Below, in pieces: positions 1 to 6,862 of a stretch of DNA of 15,156 nt. The DNA is from Bacillota bacterium. GTDB lineage: Bacteria > Bacillota > Limnochordia > Darwinibacteriales > Darwinibacteriaceae. The DNA lies in contig JAAYSR010000001.1 in NCBI GenBank assembly GCA_012518325.1, forward strand, positions 1 through 15,156, in the 5' to 3' direction. Numbering within the stretch: position 1 is the first letter of the stretch; every line of letters begins with the position of its first letter. The position numbers were made by a program, and so were the translations under genes. Below the pieces are notes generated by a model that was not told the origin of the DNA, searched no databases, and worked only from the letters and a program-made list of their open reading frames with translations.

Positions 1-401
1 AGATGGATGATGTCGTCTGGGGTACCCATCATCTGGAGCATGGGCCTGCTGAGCACTATGCCCATGATGGCGACAAAAACCCCCGCCGCTATGCTTACTG
101 CAATCGAGGTGTGAACAGACTGACGGATATCTTCAGCCCGACGGGCCCCGTACTCCTGGGCCACAATTACAGCTGTGCCAACCGACAAACCCATGAACAG
201 GTTGACGATCAGATTAATCAAAGAACCTGTGGCACCTACTGCCGCCAGGGCCAGGCTGCCTTCAAAGCGGCCCACAACAATCATATCAGCTGCATTGAAG
301 AGCAGCTGAAGAATGTTCATAGCCATGATGGGCAGGGCAAACCTGAACATTGAACTGAGAAGGGGCAGATTCAGAGGGCCAATTCGTTTTCCAAGGGTCA
401 T
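1..401 (-). CDS. MATE family efflux transporter, N-terminal part (cut by window edge)
   Basis: Reading the reverse strand from the ATG at 401-399 gives 133 codons without a stop, running off the left edge, so only the N-terminal third is present. Residues 1-12 are a short polar leader (MTLGKRIGPLNLP), followed by hydrophobic segments with the usual MATE signature features: an early 'PIMAMNILQLLFNAADMIVVG' type helix around residues 24-45, a 'LAAVGATGSLINLI' stretch near 50-65, and 'VAQEYGARR' near 80-90. MATE proteins export drugs or metabolites using a Na+ or H+ gradient; the substrate cannot be told from this piece. There is no stronger start upstream because a stop codon lies six codons before the ATG. 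A GAAAGGA ribosome site is about 12 bases upstream. It follows the L,D-transpeptidase terminator by only 29 bases, so no obvious promoter fits. Family call is strong; subfamily is unknown. Confidence 0.9.
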   Translation of the reverse strand, partial: MTLGKRIGPLNLPLLSSMFRFALPIMAMNILQLLFNAADMIVVGRFEGSLALAAVGATGSLINLIVNLFMGLSVGTAVIVAQEYGARRAEDIRQSVHTSIAVSIAAGVFVAIMGIVLSRPMLQMMGTPDDIIH

Positions 402-430
402 TCCTAGCTCAAGTCCTTTCTAAGTTGATG

Positions 431-455
431 AAAACCCCATCATTAACTGATGGGG
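431..455 (-). terminator. Rho-independent terminator after the L,D-transpeptidase gene
   Basis: An 8-bp perfect stem (CCCCATCA, 5-base loop, TGATGGGG; 435-442 with 448-455) is followed on the minus strand by TTTT at 434-431. It begins 9 bases after the transpeptidase stop. The U-run is short, so termination may be partial. The MATE start codon is only 29 bases beyond it. Confidence 0.75.
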
Positions 456-464
456 CAGGTGTGA

Positions 465-1253
465 TCAGTTTACAAAGACAGTTGACCCTCGCTTGATAAA
501 GGAGTAAAACCACTCTGAGTCCTGCATCGATAAGCGAATGCAGCCGGCAGAGCGTCTCTCCAGTAGAGTGTAGTCAACAATATTGCGCTCCTGGTCCATA
601 GGCAGGGAATGGAACATATAGGGCCCGGAAAACTGTACCCAGTACTCTCCGCCCCGTCCCAAGAAGGGAGAATAGAACCATGTTCCTCGCTCGGCGATCT
701 CATGCAGGCCCCTCAAAGTTGGGGATACATTCTTCCCAGTCGAGCTGGGCATGGTCCGTACCAGACTCCATGCCCCCTGTTTTCCGGTGAAAACATGGGT
801 CAGCTGGCGGTCAAGGTCCACCCAAACCAGGTGGTCAGTCTTAGAACTTAAGCCCCGGGTGTTTACATAGGCCTCCAGGACAGCCTGGGGCAATTGCTCC
901 AGATTGGTCTCAGGATCACCGGGGATTGAGATGCTGTCGGCGGCGATCCACCCTTCCCTGCCGTCCTCAGCCTTCACGAGATACCAGGCATAGGCCCGAT
1001 CCCGAAGCACTTCCACCACTTCACCGCTCTTGAACTCGCCAGTTTGCCTGCGGCTGTTTGAATAATCGTTATACGCAGGTGTGTCCTTGGTTATGTTTCC
1101 ATAGATAATCGTATCCTTAATCAGCTCTGTAAAATCAAAGGCTGCCCCTTCACTTGCTTGTCCATCAGACGCAGCGCCCAAAAGGATGGCAAAAACCAAT
1201 AGCAGGGCCGCTAAAGCATAGTCTCTCTTAGATCGTACGATACGCAAATTCAT
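465..1253 (-). CDS. Exported SH3-domain L,D-transpeptidase (YkuD family)
   Basis: The 262-residue protein has a positively charged start and hydrophobic core (residues about 12-28) that look like a signal peptide or membrane anchor, a bacterial SH3-like region at about 47-110 (ending in a 'GREGWIAADS' strand), and a YkuD catalytic domain at about 140-262. YkuD enzymes use a cysteine to make 3-3 peptidoglycan cross-links or attach proteins to the wall, outside the membrane. The catalytic motif is visible as S235-A-G-C238-I-R240, with an upstream conserved H215-S. The usual motif is S-H-G-C-x-R, so alanine replaces the histidine before Gly; this variant also occurs in other clostridial members as far as I recall. 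The start is uncertain: GGGGG lies one base from the ATG but six bases from the in-frame TTG at 1247, which may be the real start. It follows the TIGR04086 gene by 86 bases and ends at a terminator. A spore or vegetative wall role is possible. Confidence 0.88.
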   Translation of the reverse strand: MNLRIVRSKRDYALAALLLVFAILLGAASDGQASEGAAFDFTELIKDTIIYGNITKDTPAYNDYSNSRRQTGEFKSGEVVEVLRDRAYAWYLVKAEDGREGWIAADSISIPGDPETNLEQLPQAVLEAYVNTRGLSSKTDHLVWVDLDRQLTHVFTGKQGAWSLVRTMPSSTGKNVSPTLRGLHEIAERGTWFYSPFLGRGGEYWVQFSGPYMFHSLPMDQERNIVDYTLLERRSAGCIRLSMQDSEWFYSFIKRGSTVFVN

Positions 1254-1339
1254 TCCCCCATCAGCGAAAATTCGACATAATACTACTTTCGCTAATGAAA
1301 GATAGAGTCCTTGCAGTTAGAAAAATTTTCGTTTGATAC

Positions 1340-1732
1340 TCAGTTGCTTCTCATCAGGCCCCCGAGCATTCCCCCGAGCATAGCCACGAACACCATTTTT
1401 ATAAGCTTTCTCCACCAGAGCCAGGTTGTCAGCAGAGGCCCTGCATAGCCGATTACGCTGAAAACCAGGAAGGCCAGCACTCCCACTAATACTCCATGAA
1501 GCCAGGCTTTGTTCCGGCAGCGCATGCCGGCCCAAACTGCTCCGGCAAAAACCCCCACATGGGTTAGAACATTCAGCAGTTTCGCACTTGCCTGCCAAGG
1601 GGAGAAATACACTGCAAGGGCCAAGACGGCTGCAATCAGCAACAGAAGCAGCTGGGAGAGGACAAATCCTTGCAGAACAGCAGCGGGCTGCAGGGAAAAG
1701 CCATTGATATCGGCAGCATTCTTCCTGGTCAT
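1340..1732 (-). CDS. TIGR04086/DUF3792 family membrane protein (YrzE-like)
   Basis: This is a small integral membrane protein of 130 residues with four predicted hydrophobic helices at roughly residues 21-44, 51-70, 79-100 and 108-127. The pattern 'G-V-F-A-G-A-V-W-A-G', a second-helix Gly-rich segment followed by a short basic loop and 'HGVLVGVLAFLV', fits the TIGR04086 (YrzE/DUF3792) family of Bacillota, whose function is unknown. An in-frame GTG at 1741 would add three residues, but the ribosome site AGGGGG(TG) overlaps that codon and sits eight bases before the ATG at 1732-1730, so I chose the latter. It lies just after the EF-G paralogue terminator and before the L,D-transpeptidase, with which it is probably co-transcribed. 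The family assignment rests on topology and recalled motif pattern. Confidence 0.78.
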   Translation of the reverse strand: MTRKNAADINGFSLQPAAVLQGFVLSQLLLLLIAAVLALAVYFSPWQASAKLLNVLTHVGVFAGAVWAGMRCRNKAWLHGVLVGVLAFLVFSVIGYAGPLLTTWLWWRKLIKMVFVAMLGGMLGGLMRSN

Positions 1733-1748
1733 AACCATCACCCCCTAC

Positions 1749-1776
1749 ACCCTATGCTGCGCAGAAAAAAATATGC
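1749..1776 (-). promoter_or_regulatory. Candidate SigE-type promoter before the TIGR04086 gene
   Basis: On the minus strand, GCATATT (1776-1770) matches the Bacillus SigE -35 consensus KMATATT at all seven positions. After a 13-base spacer it is followed by CATAGGGT (1756-1749), matching CATACAHT at five of eight. The -35 lies in the descending stem and U-run of the EF-G terminator, so the match could be chance. The predicted start would fall almost on the ribosome binding site, leaving a very short leader. Confidence 0.25.
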
Positions 1777-1799
1777 AGCCCCTGTTCGGGACTGCATAT
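1765..1799 (-). terminator. Rho-independent terminator after the EF-G paralogue
   Basis: The minus strand reads ATATGCAG, then TCCC-GAACA-GGGG, then CTGCATAT followed by seven T. The stem (1771-1778 with 1792-1799, extended by C-G pairs inward) is strong and starts 13 bases after the EF-G stop codon. Confidence 0.92.
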
Positions 1800-1812
1800 C
1801 TAAATGCTGTGA

Positions 1813-3885
1813 CTAGTCGTCCTGTTTCTTCCGTGCAGCAATTACCTGTTCCGCAATGTTCGCAGGGACCTCTTCATAGTGGCTGAACTCAGAGGTGAAG
1901 GAACCGCGGCCCTGTGTCATGGAACGCAGGTCAATGGCGTACTTGAACATTTCTGCCATGGGAACCTGGGCCCGAATCACCTGCATGCCGCCCTTGGGTT
2001 CCATGCCCAGGATGCGGCCGCGCTTCTTGTTCATGTCGCCCATGACATCACCCATGAAAGGTTCGGGAACGGTGATCTCCACGTTCATTATGGGTTCAAG
2101 GAGAACTGGGCTTGCTTCCAGGAAGCCTTTTTTAAATGCCATGCCGGCTGCGATCTTAAAGGCCATCTCAGATGAGTCTACCGCATGGTAAGAACCGTCG
2201 TACAGGGAGACCCGGATATTCTCCACAGGATAGCCGGCCAAAGGTCCGTCATCGAGAATCTCACGCAGACCCTTTTCTACCGCGGGGATGAAGTTGCGAG
2301 GCACAGCGCCGCCGAAGATGTCATCGATGAACTCCAAGCGATCCTCATGTTCAGGATCACCAGGAGACAGTTTCAGGAACACATGACCAAATTGTCCACG
2401 GCCGCCGGACTGTTTCTTGTGCTTGCCTTCAACGTCCGCCGTTCCACGAATGGTCTCTCTGTATGGAACAGCCGGATCAGTCAGTTCAACTTCAACACCG
2501 AACTTCTTCTGCAGGCGGCTGCACATGATCTCTAAATGCAGTTCGCCCATGCCGCTGATCAGGTTCTGGCCTGTGTAGACGCTCTTTTCTACCGTAAAGG
2601 TCGGGTCTTCTTCTGATAGACGGCTGAGTCCGGATCCGATCTTATCCTCATCGCCCTTAGCCTTCGGCTGAACAGCCATGCTCATCACAGGCTTGGGGAA
2701 TGCAATTGGTTTGATGCTGACCTTCTTGTCCTTGGAGGACAGCGTATCATTGGTTGTTGTATCCTGGAGCTTGGCCACAGCGCCTAAGTCGCCAGGTCCA
2801 ATCTTGCTGACAGGAATTTGATCCTTGCCGGAAATCAGGAACAGCTGGCCAATTCTTTCATCCCGGCCGGTACGTACGTTAAAAGCACTGCTGTCGGAGC
2901 GGAGCGTTCCGGAAAACACCCTGAACAAAGTCAGCTTGCCCACATAGGGGTCAGCCATTGTTTTGTAGACCAGGGCAGAAAGGTTTTGATCATCGGTGCT
3001 GATCGTAACCTCATTGCCGTCGGCGTCAGTGCCGGCAATGGTGCGGTTGGCAGGCGACGGCATGCCTTGAACAATGTAGTCCAGAAGAGCGCTGACTCCA
3101 AAGGCGGATTGGGCGCTGCCGCAGAGAATGGGCACCATCTCGCCGCTTTGAGTGCCTAGGCGTACCGCATGCTTAATCTCGTCATCAGTTAACGCTTCAC
3201 CTTCAAGGTACTTCATCATGAGCTCATCGTCGGCTACCGAAGCAGCCTCGATCATCTCTTCCCTGGCGGCCTCGACGGCGTCGGCCATATCGTCGGGAAT
3301 CGGACCTTCCTTGACAGAATCTCCATCCTTCAGGAAAGCCTTCATCTGTACCAGGTCAACTATGCCCGAAAAAGACTCTGCTTCTCCGATGGGCAGCTGA
3401 ATGGGTACAAGTTTGGGGCCAAAATGCTCCCGCAGCTGATCAACAACCCGGCTGAAATTGGCATTTTCACGATCCATTTTGTTGATAAAAACAGCTCTGG
3501 CTGCCAGACCGGTTTGCTCAAAGTAGTCCCAGCCTTTCTCGGTGCCAACTTCAACTCCAGATGAGGCGCAGACGACCAACAGGCCTGCATCGGCTACTGT
3601 AAGGGCCGCAATTACATCACCAACAAAGTCGAAGTAACCTGGTGTATCTAGAATATTGACTTTATGGTTCTTCCATTCTGCCGGAGCCAATGCCGTATTA
3701 ATGGAAATTTGGCGACGAGTCTCTTCTGGATCGAAGTCCATCACTGTTGTCCCGTCATCAACTTTGCCTAAGCGATTAATACCCTTGGCTGCATAGAGCA
3801 TGGCTTCCGCGAGGGAGGTTTTTCCTGCACCGCCATGACCTACCAAGGCCACGTTCCGTAAGAACTCGGTTCCGTATTCCTTCAC
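1813..3885 (-). CDS. fusA: Elongation factor G-like translational GTPase (EF-G paralogue)
   Basis: The 690-residue protein has the full five-domain EF-G plan. The G domain spans about 8-275 with P-loop G16-HGGAGKT-S, G3 D80TPGY and G4 N135KMD. Domain II covers about 295-390, domain III about 400-475 with 'GMGELHLEI', domain IV about 478-600, and domain V runs to the C-terminus. Switch I reads R57-RQISI instead of the canonical RGITI, and P-loop and switch features place it with the EF-G2/EF-G-like clade that many Clostridia carry beside the str-operon fusA. It is therefore probably a second EF-G with a specialised or unknown role (translocation, recycling or stress) rather than the main factor; the symbol fusA is used loosely. 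The start is GTG with AGGAGGAG six bases upstream. No rps or tuf genes adjoin it. It has its own terminator downstream, and candidate promoters lie at 3901-3981. Confidence 0.9.
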   Translation of the reverse strand: MKEYGTEFLRNVALVGHGGAGKTSLAEAMLYAAKGINRLGKVDDGTTVMDFDPEETRRQISINTALAPAEWKNHKVNILDTPGYFDFVGDVIAALTVADAGLLVVCASSGVEVGTEKGWDYFEQTGLAARAVFINKMDRENANFSRVVDQLREHFGPKLVPIQLPIGEAESFSGIVDLVQMKAFLKDGDSVKEGPIPDDMADAVEAAREEMIEAASVADDELMMKYLEGEALTDDEIKHAVRLGTQSGEMVPILCGSAQSAFGVSALLDYIVQGMPSPANRTIAGTDADGNEVTISTDDQNLSALVYKTMADPYVGKLTLFRVFSGTLRSDSSAFNVRTGRDERIGQLFLISGKDQIPVSKIGPGDLGAVAKLQDTTTNDTLSSKDKKVSIKPIAFPKPVMSMAVQPKAKGDEDKIGSGLSRLSEEDPTFTVEKSVYTGQNLISGMGELHLEIMCSRLQKKFGVEVELTDPAVPYRETIRGTADVEGKHKKQSGGRGQFGHVFLKLSPGDPEHEDRLEFIDDIFGGAVPRNFIPAVEKGLREILDDGPLAGYPVENIRVSLYDGSYHAVDSSEMAFKIAAGMAFKKGFLEASPVLLEPIMNVEITVPEPFMGDVMGDMNKKRGRILGMEPKGGMQVIRAQVPMAEMFKYAIDLRSMTQGRGSFTSEFSHYEEVPANIAEQVIAARKKQDD

Positions 3886-3951
3886 AAATTCTCCTCCTCT
3901 TAGTGAACCTTAGTGTATAGATATTCCTAAGTTGATTTTATACCACGCCTA

Positions 3952-3981
3952 ACATTCAACAAGATCGCCGGTTTTTCCTGC
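3952..3981 (-). promoter_or_regulatory. Candidate SigH-type promoter before the EF-G paralogue
   Basis: On the minus strand GCAGGAAAA (3981-3973) matches the SigH -35 RnAGGAwWW completely. After 12 bases comes GTTGAATGT (3960-3952), matching RnnGAATww except one of the final two W positions. SigH controls entry into sporulation in Bacillota. A SigA-like TATAAA and a SigE-like TATACACT also lie between this site and the gene but lack good -35 partners at proper spacing. No terminator separates the preceding exported-protein gene, so read-through from it is also possible. Confidence 0.35.
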
Positions 3982-3997
3982 CTCCTGTGAATAAAAG

Positions 3998-5347
3998 CTA
4001 CAGCCACCATCCCCAATTCTGGCGAAAAGTGAGATGCTGCCTGGCAACATCAGGCTCTACCGTCCACCCGAACAGGGGAAACACTTCCGATGACACATAG
4101 GGCAGTCCTTCTTTTACTAGGATCGGGGTATTCAGCGGAATAACGAGGCCGTCATATTTCACGAGATTTCCCTCTGGCTCCAGCACAATCTCGTGAGCGT
4201 CCGCTAAATAGTGCCAGTCGCCTGCGGGAGCTTCCTGCAAGCCCAACAGTTTGGCCACATCGGGCAATCGATAATAAAATTCGCCATTTTGGCTGAACAG
4301 GTCTACTAGCTCGGTCACTTCTTGATCATACAAAAAAACGCGCCAGTCGGAACTGCCCTGCTCAATTCTGAACCAGGTTCCCTTGGCGTCCTGGAGATAC
4401 GGTGTTCCTCGATAGTAAAAAGCGTGGGCGCCAAACACACCCGGCACTCTCCACTGTTCACTTACGGATGACGATTGCAGTTCGAAGAGTGATACACCAG
4501 TCTTTGCTGAAAGGCTCAACAGACCCTGGCCGGGAAAGTAATAAAGCGTTTCCCCAAGTTCAGTTCCCTCGAAGAGCCTGGTTGAGATAACTTCTCCGTT
4601 TCTATAGCGCCAGCCGTACAGCATCTTGCGGTTTGTCACCACAAGCCATTCCGGGGCGGTTTGATGCGGAACGACCACCAGGCTTTCAACCAGACCCCAA
4701 GGATAGTTTTCCCAAAGGGTGGCAAATTCTTGACCCTCCAGCGTCAAAACGCCGATGTAGCCGGACTGCAGTGCATATATGACCTCGGGACTGCCGTCAT
4801 GATCCACATCTAGTGCTTCAATGCCTGCCACAATCTCCCCGGGTTCACTTTTCCAAAAAGGAAAGAGGGTGCCCTCAGAGGAGAGAAAAACATGGGCTTC
4901 GCCCTTCGTGGTCAGAGCCAGCAGGTCTCCCCAGCCGTCATTGTCGAAGTCATGCACTTCCAGGTGAGTGATGCTGTCCCATAAATATTGGGTCTGGCCG
5001 AAACGTTCCCAGAGCCCGTTTCTTTCTGCAAAAAAATAAAGCGCGCCGCCGCTGTCAGTGGCGACCACAAGTTCATTTTTGAAATCACCGTTGATGTCTC
5101 CTGCGGCAACAGCTGTGATGCGGCCTGAAATTCCGTCAATCAGCTGTGAAAAAGCGCCGTCTTTGAAAAGTGAGAGGATGTGGCCTTGGCCCAGCAGCAA
5201 TGCGGGTTCGTCTTCCCCGTAAAGGTCTGCGGCAAGCACAACTGCGTTTTGGAATTCGGGTACTTCAACTGCTATGTAAGCGGAGGCTAAAGCGGCTTGG
5301 GATAACAATAGGATGGAAAACACTACAAACAGAGATCGCTTGCGCAA
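3998..5347 (-). CDS. Exported FG-GAP/VCBS-repeat protein with copper amine oxidase-N-like C-terminal domain
   Basis: I place the start at TTG 5347-5345, preceded at six bases by GGGAGGGG. It gives 449 residues opening with a signal peptide (MRKR followed by a hydrophobic run to about residue 20, probable cleavage near ALASA). Three FG-GAP/VCBS-like blades carry calcium-loop motifs: D84-INGD, D133-FDNDG and D180-VDHDG. These suggest a beta-propeller over about 30-330. Residues about 336-445 resemble the copper amine oxidase N-terminal-like ('stalk') domain common in exported proteins of clostridia. Function is unknown; a cell-surface or wall-binding role is inferred. An open frame extends upstream to 5470 but there it reads through the tRNA-Pro gene and its terminator, so the extra 41 residues are not real. 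It lies 18 bases behind that terminator and before the EF-G paralogue. Confidence 0.8.
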   Translation of the reverse strand: MRKRSLFVVFSILLLSQAALASAYIAVEVPEFQNAVVLAADLYGEDEPALLLGQGHILSLFKDGAFSQLIDGISGRITAVAAGDINGDFKNELVVATDSGGALYFFAERNGLWERFGQTQYLWDSITHLEVHDFDNDGWGDLLALTTKGEAHVFLSSEGTLFPFWKSEPGEIVAGIEALDVDHDGSPEVIYALQSGYIGVLTLEGQEFATLWENYPWGLVESLVVVPHQTAPEWLVVTNRKMLYGWRYRNGEVISTRLFEGTELGETLYYFPGQGLLSLSAKTGVSLFELQSSSVSEQWRVPGVFGAHAFYYRGTPYLQDAKGTWFRIEQGSSDWRVFLYDQEVTELVDLFSQNGEFYYRLPDVAKLLGLQEAPAGDWHYLADAHEIVLEPEGNLVKYDGLVIPLNTPILVKEGLPYVSSEVFPLFGWTVEPDVARQHLTFRQNWGWWL

Positions 5348-5365
5348 ATGTATCCCCTCCCTGTT

Positions 5366-5394
5366 AAAAAAACCTACAACATACGCTGTAGGTT
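5366..5394 (-). terminator. Rho-independent terminator of tRNA-Pro
   Basis: The minus strand has AACCTACA, an 8-base loop, TGTAGGTT and then a run of T (stem 5387-5394 with 5371-5378; T-run to 5366). It starts 14 bases after the encoded CCA. The next gene's TTG start is only 18 bases past the T-run, and the space between them holds just its ribosome binding site. Confidence 0.9.
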
Positions 5395-5408
5395 CCAAAG
5401 TTAAAACA

Positions 5409-5486
5409 TGGTCGGGGCGACAAGATTTGAACTTGCGACCTCTACCACCCCAAGGTAGCGCGCTAGCCAAGCTGCGCCACGCCCCG
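5409..5486 (-). tRNA. tRNA-Pro (anticodon GGG), CCA encoded
   Basis: The minus strand folds as a full cloverleaf: acceptor CGGGGCG/CGCCCCG, D stem GCGC/GCGC, anticodon stem CTACC/GGTAG around loop TTGGGGT (anticodon GGG, reading CCC and CCU), T stem GCAAG/CTTGT with one G-T pair around TTCAAAT, discriminator A and an encoded CCA. Length is 78 bases including CCA. It stands alone, not in an rRNA or tRNA cluster, between aspartate kinase and the exported FG-GAP gene. It has its own promoter and terminator. Confidence 0.97.
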
Positions 5487-5497
5487 ACGCAATAAAA

Positions 5498-5526
5498 ATG
5501 ATATCATGATCTCACCCAAAAGGCAA
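5498..5526 (-). promoter_or_regulatory. SigA-type promoter of tRNA-Pro
   Basis: The minus strand shows TTGCCT (5526-5521), a 17-base spacer and TATCAT (5503-5498). The -10 matches five of six consensus bases and the -35 four of six. It sits right after the aspartate kinase stop codon, and a start about seven bases on would fall just before the mature tRNA 5' end at 5486. Confidence 0.7.
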
Positions 5527-5527
5527 G

Positions 5528-6745
5528 CTAATTTCCTAGATCTAATTCAAATTTTCTGTGACAGGCCCTCACCGCATCCTGGTAACGGGAACGGGGAACC
5601 AGGCAGGAAACCTTGATTTCCGAAGTTGAAACCACATACACTGGAATTTTTTCTTCGCTCAAGGCCTCAAACATTCTTGCGGCAACACCTGGGTTGGTCA
5701 TCATTCCTGCCCCGACAATAGACACCTTGGCCACATCCTCGTCGCAAACCACTTTCCAGCTCTGGTCATTCTGAATTCTGGTAATTACGGCAAGGGCTGT
5801 GTCAAGCTCTTCCCTGGCAACGGTAAAGGTTAAGTCTGCGGTTGGAGTAGATGTACCGGCTTGGACAATCATGTCTACGTTAACACCTTCAGCGGCCAGG
5901 GACGAAAAGACATTATGCAGTGCGCTGATGTCGGTTGGAATTCCCGCCAAAGTAATTTTAGCACAGTTTTCATCATAGGCAACTCCAGTTACTGAAACCT
6001 CTCGCTCCACTACATTCACCTCTTTGATCATCGTGCCGCGCTCAGCGGAGAAACTCGAACGAACATGGATGGGCACCCCATAGACCGAGGCCACCTCCAC
6101 TGCCCGGGGCTGCAGAACCATAGCGCCCAGCGAAGCAAGTTCGAGCATCTCATCGTAGTCCACTTCGTCAAGTTTGACTGCATCAGAGACTAAGCGGGGG
6201 TCTGCACTGTAAACGCCTTCAACGTCAGTGTAGATTTCACAGACTTCAGCCTGCAGGGCGGCTGCCACAGCAACGGCAGTAGTGTCGGATCCTCCCCGGC
6301 CCAGGGTTGTAATATCGTTGGCGTTAGTTACGCCCTGAAAGCCTGCTACAATTACCACCTGACCCTGCGCCAGCTCGGAACAGATTCTCCCGCCGTCAAC
6401 CTCACGAATCCGGGCTTTGGTATGCTGAGTATCGGTCATAATGCCGCCTTGGGCTCCCGTCAGCGAGATGACCGGCTGGCCCAAAGAGTCAATGGCCATA
6501 GCCAAGAGAGCGATAGACATCTGTTCGCCTGTGGCGAGCAGCATGTCCAGCTCGCGCTTGGGAGGATTGGCGGAAATTGCCCGGGCCTGTTCAATTAAAC
6601 TGTCTGTAGTCTTCCCCTGGGCAGAAACTACAACCACAACCCGGTGCCCTTCCTGCACCGTCTGGACGACACGGCGGGCTACATTCATTATTTTGTCTGT
6701 ATCTGCTACAGATGAACCTCCGTATTTTTGAACAATGACTGCCAT
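5528..6745 (-). CDS. lysC: Aspartate kinase (monofunctional, two ACT domains)
   Basis: This enzyme phosphorylates L-aspartate with ATP, the first step toward lysine, threonine, methionine and diaminopimelate (also needed for peptidoglycan and, via dipicolinate, spores). At 405 residues it has the size of the Bacillus/Corynebacterium type. The kinase domain shows K7-YGGSS, G149-RGGSDTT and D182-PR; paired ACT domains lie at about 265-330 and 338-403 and normally bind lysine and/or threonine for feedback control. The start is ATG with GGGGG eight bases upstream. Which effector is used cannot be read from the sequence, so the symbol could also be dapG- or ask-type. Only 69 bases separate the upstream terminator from the start, so there is no room for an L-box lysine riboswitch; regulation is probably at the promoter or allosteric. 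It is followed by tRNA-Pro. Confidence 0.95.
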   Translation of the reverse strand: MAVIVQKYGGSSVADTDKIMNVARRVVQTVQEGHRVVVVVSAQGKTTDSLIEQARAISANPPKRELDMLLATGEQMSIALLAMAIDSLGQPVISLTGAQGGIMTDTQHTKARIREVDGGRICSELAQGQVVIVAGFQGVTNANDITTLGRGGSDTTAVAVAAALQAEVCEIYTDVEGVYSADPRLVSDAVKLDEVDYDEMLELASLGAMVLQPRAVEVASVYGVPIHVRSSFSAERGTMIKEVNVVEREVSVTGVAYDENCAKITLAGIPTDISALHNVFSSLAAEGVNVDMIVQAGTSTPTADLTFTVAREELDTALAVITRIQNDQSWKVVCDEDVAKVSIVGAGMMTNPGVAARMFEALSEEKIPVYVVSTSEIKVSCLVPRSRYQDAVRACHRKFELDLGN

Positions 6746-6773
6746 CTGACTGCCCCCTTATGTCATTAGCCCA

Positions 6774-6802
6774 ACTATAGCATAAGGCCCGCTAGGAGGC
6801 AA
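6774..6802 (-). promoter_or_regulatory. SigA-type promoter of aspartate kinase
   Basis: The minus strand has TTGCCT (6802-6797), a 17-base spacer and TATAGT (6779-6774). It lies between the spoIVA terminator and the lysC ribosome binding site. The -35 is identical to that proposed for tRNA-Pro. Confidence 0.65.
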
Positions 6803-6814
6803 TTAACGCTCAGT

Positions 6815-6843
6815 AAAAAAGGTGGGAACACTTTGTTCCCACC
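6815..6843 (-). terminator. Rho-independent terminator of spoIVA
   Basis: A perfect 10-bp stem (GGTGGGAACA with TGTTCCCACC, 3-base loop) at 6821-6843 is followed on the minus strand by six T. It starts 19 bases after the spoIVA stop. Confidence 0.95.
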
Positions 6844-6862
6844 GAAATCCAGACTGTTTGGC

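Noticed and set aside
3..353. Plus-strand 116-residue open frame
   Set aside because: It lies antisense to the MATE N-terminus, whose reverse-strand translation is clearly coding.
1254..1339. Promoter or operator between the TIGR04086 and transpeptidase genes
   Set aside because: A TATTAT and GCGAAA/TTTCGC inverted match are present but no good -35 pairs with them; the genes are probably co-transcribed.
5313..5495. Plus-strand 60-residue frame with an 'SGRQDLNLRPLPPQG' type sequence
   Set aside because: This is the familiar false peptide read from the antisense of a tRNA gene.
6746..6814. Lysine riboswitch upstream of lysC
   Set aside because: Only 69 bases lie between the upstream terminator and the start codon, which is much too short for an L-box.
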